A stretch of 33,770 nucleotides of DNA, taken from positions 707,850 to 741,619 of the forward strand of contig WELA01007952.1 of NCBI GenBank assembly GCA_009602735.1, read 5' to 3'. The position numbers were made by a program, and so were the translations under genes. Within the stretch, counting starts at the first letter, position 1, and each line of letters opens with the position of its first letter. Source of the DNA: Mesotaenium endlicherianum. Taxonomy: Eukaryota > Streptophyta > Zygnematophyceae > Zygnematales > Mesotaeniaceae. The notes below the pieces were generated by a model. It worked only from the letters and a program-made list of their open reading frames with translations. It did not search any database and was not told the DNA's origin. Of the stretch, positions 29,158-33,770 are shown piece after piece.

Positions 29158-30994
29158 ATCCAGTGGTCCAACAAAGGTCGCTGTCGTCCAACCGAAGAAC
29201 AGCTGCCGACAGCTCCTGAGCTGAAGTGTTCAAGGGACATGGCCGTTGTATCCATCTCGTAGACGAGGAACAAAGAGGAAGGCGACTGCAGGCAGTCGAT
29301 TGTGGAGGTACAGAATCTAGTCACCCTTTAGGTCACGTCTCTGTGGTGGACGTACACTGGCTCAGAATGGTTCAATCATATGCAAAGTAATGTAAAGTCA
29401 TATATATGATTAATGGTCTTGATTTGTCGAGAGGCACACCTATGAAGGTTCCAGAATCCAAAGAGGTTTCAAAAGGAGTGCACTATTCCACCGCAAACAG
29501 GAAATGAGCGATGAGAAGGGGACACGTACTGAAGGTATGCCAATTGACCGCAAGGGCTAGCTGGGTAATAATAAGTGTGCTCGCTGGGTCGCCCCATCGA
29601 TCGCACACGTTCGCTTTGCGAGGGACCCCGGCGGGACCGATGGTTCCAGTGCTGTTAGACTGCTAGCTCTAGCACGAGAGTCACGCGAAAGCAGAGGACA
29701 GCAGCACTTCGAAGTTTTGAGTACGCTTGGCAACGCTTGAAACCTACTTGAGAAGTGGAAAGTTGGAAACCACTTAAAACAGAAAGCGAGTCACCTTGGA
29801 CACAATCCAAAGGGAAGTCACGAGTCAAGTCCACTCAAGTCAAAAGGCGTGACACTTCACGACAAAGACCTACTCAATAAACAACGTCAGGACCGACATA
29901 ATTTAAATGTAACCTCAGATTTCCTCAGATGGTTCGAAATCCCAAACGGCTAGAGAGCCCGAAGTGCTGCGAGCCAATGCAATTTGAAACGTCACGCTGG
30001 TCGCGATCTGGGTTGTACTTTTGTGCTTTGACATGGCGATATTGATGAGAAACAACCCGGAACAAGTCGCAATGTCCCCTCGAACGATTCATCATAGGGA
30101 AATTGTTGTCACTAATAGCGCTCCCCTCCAACTTTGACAGATTTAAGAGGTGAAGGACGACGTGGCAAGCTTAACCCTGACGACACATATCGTTCACTAA
30201 AAATCAAGCCTCCTAATTCTTTTTTTCTGACTCACAGCTGCATGGGTGGTAGACATATGGACGAGGTATGACAAACATGGGGAAGAAGCTGAGCAAAGAA
30301 GCATGGAGACCAGATGAGCTGGAGCGACATGCTCAAGGAAGGCCATAGACCTTGCTAGACGCCCACGACCTAGATGAAGGAGTTGTCAGCACAGATATGC
30401 ATCCTGAAATAAAAATGTGGGTGGCATTTCTGCGGAAGTTTATATCAAGGAACGTTCCCCCTCCAAATCGGAAGTGTTCACAATCCGCTCATTACCTCAG
30501 TGCGTGTGCGTGAGCAAGTCTATGTGTAGTCCCCAAGCAAAACATGTAGACACAAAAGTGCAACTTCTGTAATAACGCAGTGTTTGTGGTTACGAGCTTG
30601 ATCCCTTACGAGAAACATGTACTCAAACATTAGGAAGTTCAATTGTGGATTGACGTGGTAACAACATGGCGACGTCCCGTGTAATTACTGACTATTATCA
30701 CTACTAAATAGATCACTAGAGATCTAAGTTGGAATATATGAAATTCAACGCACGGCACGGGAAAAGTTGTACAGAAACTCTCAAGGATACTAGTTCACTC
30801 CACAGTGAAGACTAGATGTACATCGTTGTTGATGTGAGCTCCTCTTAAGACTTTTTACTCATTAACAAAATTGTTGCAGATGGAATGGTCATGCAGATGT
30901 TTATTAAGGCACCTCATGTATATGTTCGACCCCAAGACATGATATCTAGGATGATTGGCGCTGCGTCGGGGCGGCTAGAAGTAGTAATTGAGTC

Positions 30995-31111
30995 ATGCCT
31001 TTAGTGCCTGCGGTGGCAGCGTCAAAGAGCCCGGTATCTAAAGGCACCGCCATGTCTACTGTGCCGGAGGAGGTGCTGCTCGAACCTGCGCCCTCGCCAT
31101 CCTCCTCTTAA
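30995..31111 (+). other. Short GC-rich 38-codon ORF
   Basis: MPLVPAVAASKSPVSKG and then a Glu/Pro/Ser end, followed by TAA. It is a GC-rich island in AT-rich sequence. It could be an isolated exon or the start of a decayed element; no family is recognised. Confidence 0.15.
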
Positions 31112-32443
31112 AATGGGCGTCTAAGGTTAAATTGTAGATGATTAGTGTTTTGATTACTCTACTTCACATTTATTCTCCCTTCTTCTTATAGCGATGTGAA
31201 GCCATTCCAAGTGCATATGGAATCACTTGCTTGATTGTACCATTTATACTTTGATAAGGCCCTTCTCTCAGGGATTTGAGGTTTGATTGGTTGCATCACG
31301 AGTTTGGGCATGAGAGTTCAGTGCATCATGCACATTTGCAGATAGAAATTCTATCACCCTATTCTGTTGTTCATTGAGCCCGAGTATGCAGCAAGAAGTG
31401 TGTTGCGTACAAGCACGTTATAATGCATGTATTGCGGTGCTTGTTGTTATACAGCAACAAACTATATGAGATCTCCGCGCATATGACGCCATTCTGGGGC
31501 TTGCAGCTGAAGCTAGTGCCAGATTGCACACACAACTTATCATTGGTAATTAATACACCCTCATAGTCCTACGGACGGACGAATTTACTGCGTACGCCCC
31601 TCTTTCGCCTTGTGAAGCAGTGCCACCATATCAAACTTTAGTTGCAACCCTACTGGGCCCGTCGTTGTTGTATTGTGTACCTTCAGTCATTCGGAAGTGT
31701 CCAGAGTTGTCGTCGGGTATCCTTTGGCTGCCTTCTCATTCCTCCCCCTGAATACCTTGTCGAGGTACTTCCGGGCAGTTCAAATTTGGAGGGTCAAATT
31801 AGGAGGGGTGGTCACAGTCCACAAACAAGTCTTGGAAGTGGAAACTGCCGGATTAGTGGTAGCTAGTTTTTGTTTACCTTATTTATGCTTCCTGTCCGAA
31901 AGAAGGCCATTGTGGGGACATGCTTGCAACACACTTGCCGAAAGACATCAATCCAAAAGCATATCACGACATGCTATGCGACACTAAGTCTTGGGATGTA
32001 TAATGTGGCATCTACATGCTGTTTTTGTGTCTTGCCGCTCGCGCCCGACATAAATACTAAAATATTGACAAACCTCTGAAACCTAAGCTCACAGGGAGGA
32101 CATCGACTCAAGACGAGTGCTTGCCGCCGCAATCTTGATGCAGCCAAGCAACGTCCTACCTAGTTGCCCTTTTCTGCAAGTGCACTCTTTTCCCTGGCCT
32201 CTTCCTTTCACTTCAGGGCACATGCCGCAAGCTCTAGCCTACTTCATTCTCAGACATCCACAGGCTATTATTGCAGCCTTCGGGCAATCTGAGAAGATTT
32301 TTGCCTCTGCCACAAGAAGCCTCTTGAGCACATTACGATGAAGCTCTCGACGTACCTGACTTCCGACAAAGGGGACGTGCTGACCATGGCACACCGCTGC
32401 ACTACTCGGAACTGGAGTGGGACTGCTATAAGTTAAGCGCATG

Positions 32444-32664
32444 TCAGAAGCTTGAATTTGGCTGTTTTAGAAACTCAATCTCTTCCGGCGTGGACGCACG
32501 GCCCAGGATCTTGTTGCGGTGGGGGTACCTCCCGAACATCCGAACTATCTCTAAGTGTCTCCTGTGCGTAGCAACTGAGAGTCGCATGTACTCTGCCAAG
32601 CCGGGGGGCGCCTGCTGCGCTTCCCTCTGGACAAACTCGAACGCGTAGGAAACCATGTCCACAT
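32444..32664 (-). CDS. DUF924-family protein, terminal exon
   Basis: After an AG acceptor (CTCTTGGCAG) at 32665-32666 the frame reads VDMVSYAFEFVQREAQQAPP, ALVs usual spacer region, then a basic HRRHLEIVRMFGRYPHRN, KILGRASTPEEIEFLKQP, NSSF and TGA. The H-x-x-x-(I/V)-x-x-FGR-(F/Y)-PHRN-x-x-LGR-x-STPEE-x-x-FL pattern is the C-terminal signature of DUF924, a helical family found widely in bacteria and in some algae and fungi, with no established function. The exon holds 72 codons, a stop and two leading bases of a split codon. The N-terminal part, including the expected DQFPRN motif, must lie in exons above 32,664 or beyond the window; I could not identify it. The end of the protein is normal, with no decay seen. 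Confidence 0.82.
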
Positions 32665-32717
32665 CTGCCAAGAGCATGAGCCGTGAGGACATCTCATGTA
32701 TGCTCGTGTGCATGAAT

Positions 32718-32862
32718 ACATGTATATACATATATGGACATAGATACAGATACAGATATAGATATATATACATATATATATATATGTAAGAATTATGTAT
32801 GTTCATACACATACATCTACATATATATGCGCTATTATTCAAATATATACAGATACAGGTAT
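32718..32862. repeat. AT-rich TATA/TACAGA microsatellite region
   Basis: Interleaved TATA, GATACA and CATA units directly upstream (minus sense) of the DUF924 terminal exon, within its presumed last intron. Confidence 0.9.
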
Positions 32863-33453
32863 GTGAGGACATTTCCACATGTAAGAGGACATGGACATGC
32901 ACGGCACTTTGTCAGCAAATGCTCAAGTGGGACATTGCTGCAGTGGCAAACTGACAGGGGAGAGAGCAAGGCGGCGGCTGGAGACAGATGGCGATATGCC
33001 AAAAACCGAGATGCCACCGTGGCATACCTAGCCACCTTGCAGACAGGCGCTCCTTGACACCCTCCCCCAGAAACTTACCAATAGTTGGTCCTTCTTTGCA
33101 CTATTCTTGTACGCTTACCTCCTCAAGCTTCACGCACAAGGAGTGCCTAAGAATGAAGCTGATAGTAGTTTAGAAAATGAATGAATCGCCTGTGAGAACT
33201 CTTCTACCCGGGCAACATTTCTTGGTCAGGACTCACTAGCTCCTTACTACTCCGAAGAAGTTGCTCTCAAGAGCGGTGTGCAAAAACGCGTCAGTCCTCA
33301 AGAGCCCGTCAGACCCCATCTGAACGCACACAGAAGCTAGCAGCAGACCCAGACTCCCGGAATCTGTCCTGCTTGATCACACCAGCTGGCAAACAGCAGC
33401 TCCTATGCATCTTCAGAGAAGAATCAAAAGCAAGAAGGTGACGACAGCAATGC

Positions 33454-33687
33454 CTACAACTTGCCAGGCAAGAGGAGAAAGAGAAAGAGCTCCCAGGAAG
33501 GCTGAAGCAAGCAAGCAGCTGCGGGCTCCACCGCAAGAGCTGCCGCCCGGAGGTGGAGCCTTTCTCGGTGCCTGCCCCGGCATGCCTCCTCCGCGGGCAG
33601 CGACATGTGCAACTGCGAGCCCTTATCGGCCCATTGCCCGGCAAATCCAGCACGGCCACAGGAGCTGCCACAAAAGGCGTGACTCAT
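33454..33687 (-). other. GC-rich open frame upstream of the DUF924 exon, possible exon region
   Basis: This 77-codon frame lies 0.8 kb upstream of the DUF924 terminal exon on the same strand and is more GC-rich than its surroundings. It contains RHRERLHLRAAALA and WELFLFLLLP and ends near a GCAAGT that could act as a GC donor. I do not see the DUF924 core motif in it, so membership in that gene is only a possibility. Confidence 0.2.
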
Positions 33688-33770
33688 GCGACCGGGAAGA
33701 GAGGAAGGGGGAGGGAAGGGGGAGGAAGGGGCTGGGGGAACAAGGTGGCGGGTGTGCAGGGGGCAGGAGG

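Larger units (their letters stand above)
25394..32443. other. AT-richer intergenic region without a recognisable gene
   Basis: About 7 kb with many stops in all frames and no coding sequence I recognise. I specifically looked on the minus strand for BAH or TFIIS-N exons of the SUO-like gene and saw none. Weak transposon-like traces are an inverted-repeat pair at 28891-29157 and short frames at 31.9-32.3 kb. Open frames at 25330-25740, 26587-26778, 27054-27640, 28373-28773 and 29925-30131 show nothing beyond chance. Confidence 0.6.
32667..33770. other. Region upstream of the DUF924 terminal exon
   Basis: On the minus strand this should be intron, with earlier DUF924 exons here or beyond. It holds the TATA/TACAGA microsatellite, the GC-rich frame at 33454-33687 and a purine-rich GGGA-type end after 33690. 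I could not define an exon in it with confidence. Confidence 0.5.

Noticed and set aside
33309..33671. Minus-strand 120-codon frame as the N-terminal part of DUF924
   Set aside because: It lacks the DQFPRN core and other expected motifs; a different frame over the same stretch is kept only as a weak possibility.
1..33770. CRISPR arrays, prokaryotic operons, tRNA or rRNA genes
   Set aside because: There is no regularly spaced direct repeat with unique spacers, no cloverleaf or rRNA signature noticed, and gene structure is clearly eukaryotic.

Overview
The window looks like nuclear DNA from a streptophyte, either a land plant or a charophyte alga. Two partial genes resemble plant families: an SGR6/MROH1-type HEAT-repeat protein and a SUO-type protein with repeated DLN motifs. 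A third gene fragment ends in a DUF924 signature. Spliceosomal introns, (GT)n/(GA)n microsatellites, TTTAGGG-like telomeric fragments and a 52-N assembly gap all fit a plant or algal draft genome. I cannot place the species. The long low-complexity tracts and introns of a few hundred to about 1,000 bases would suit a large charophyte genome such as Chara, but that is a guess.

Layout. (1) 1-12,959, plus strand: the 3' part of an SGR6/MROH1-like gene. I resolve 18 exons (205-12,959) whose phases all agree. They encode 758 residues of HEAT-type helical repeats and a stop; the 5' part lies outside the window. The introns are rich in microsatellites, and the last one appears to be of the GC-AG class. 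(2) 12,960-15,144: a 2.2 kb AT-richer spacer between convergent genes, holding one unexplained 153-codon ORF. (3) 15,145-25,272 (frame open to 25,393), minus strand: a single uninterrupted 10.1 kb coding exon of about 3,350 residues. It resembles the C-terminal part of SUO-type proteins but is inflated by polyQ, polyA, polyG, polyE and Ser/Pro tracts. No BAH or TFIIS-N domain is visible in it. (4) 25,394-32,443: about 7 kb of AT-richer sequence with no recognisable gene, weak transposon-like traces and a few short ORFs. (5) 32,444-32,664, minus strand: the terminal exon of a DUF924-family gene. Its earlier exons are not resolved and lie upstream on that strand (above 32,664).

The genes do not form a functional unit. 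The first two are ordinary neighbours transcribed toward each other. From family knowledge, SGR6 acts in gravitropism and vacuolar membrane dynamics, SUO acts in miRNA-mediated translational repression, and DUF924 is uncharacterised. I found no prokaryote-type system, CRISPR array, rRNA or tRNA. The most noteworthy features are the expanded SUO-like exon, a dispersed GCCA-SS-TGGC palindrome, and the GC-AG intron with its surrounding GTG-type donors.
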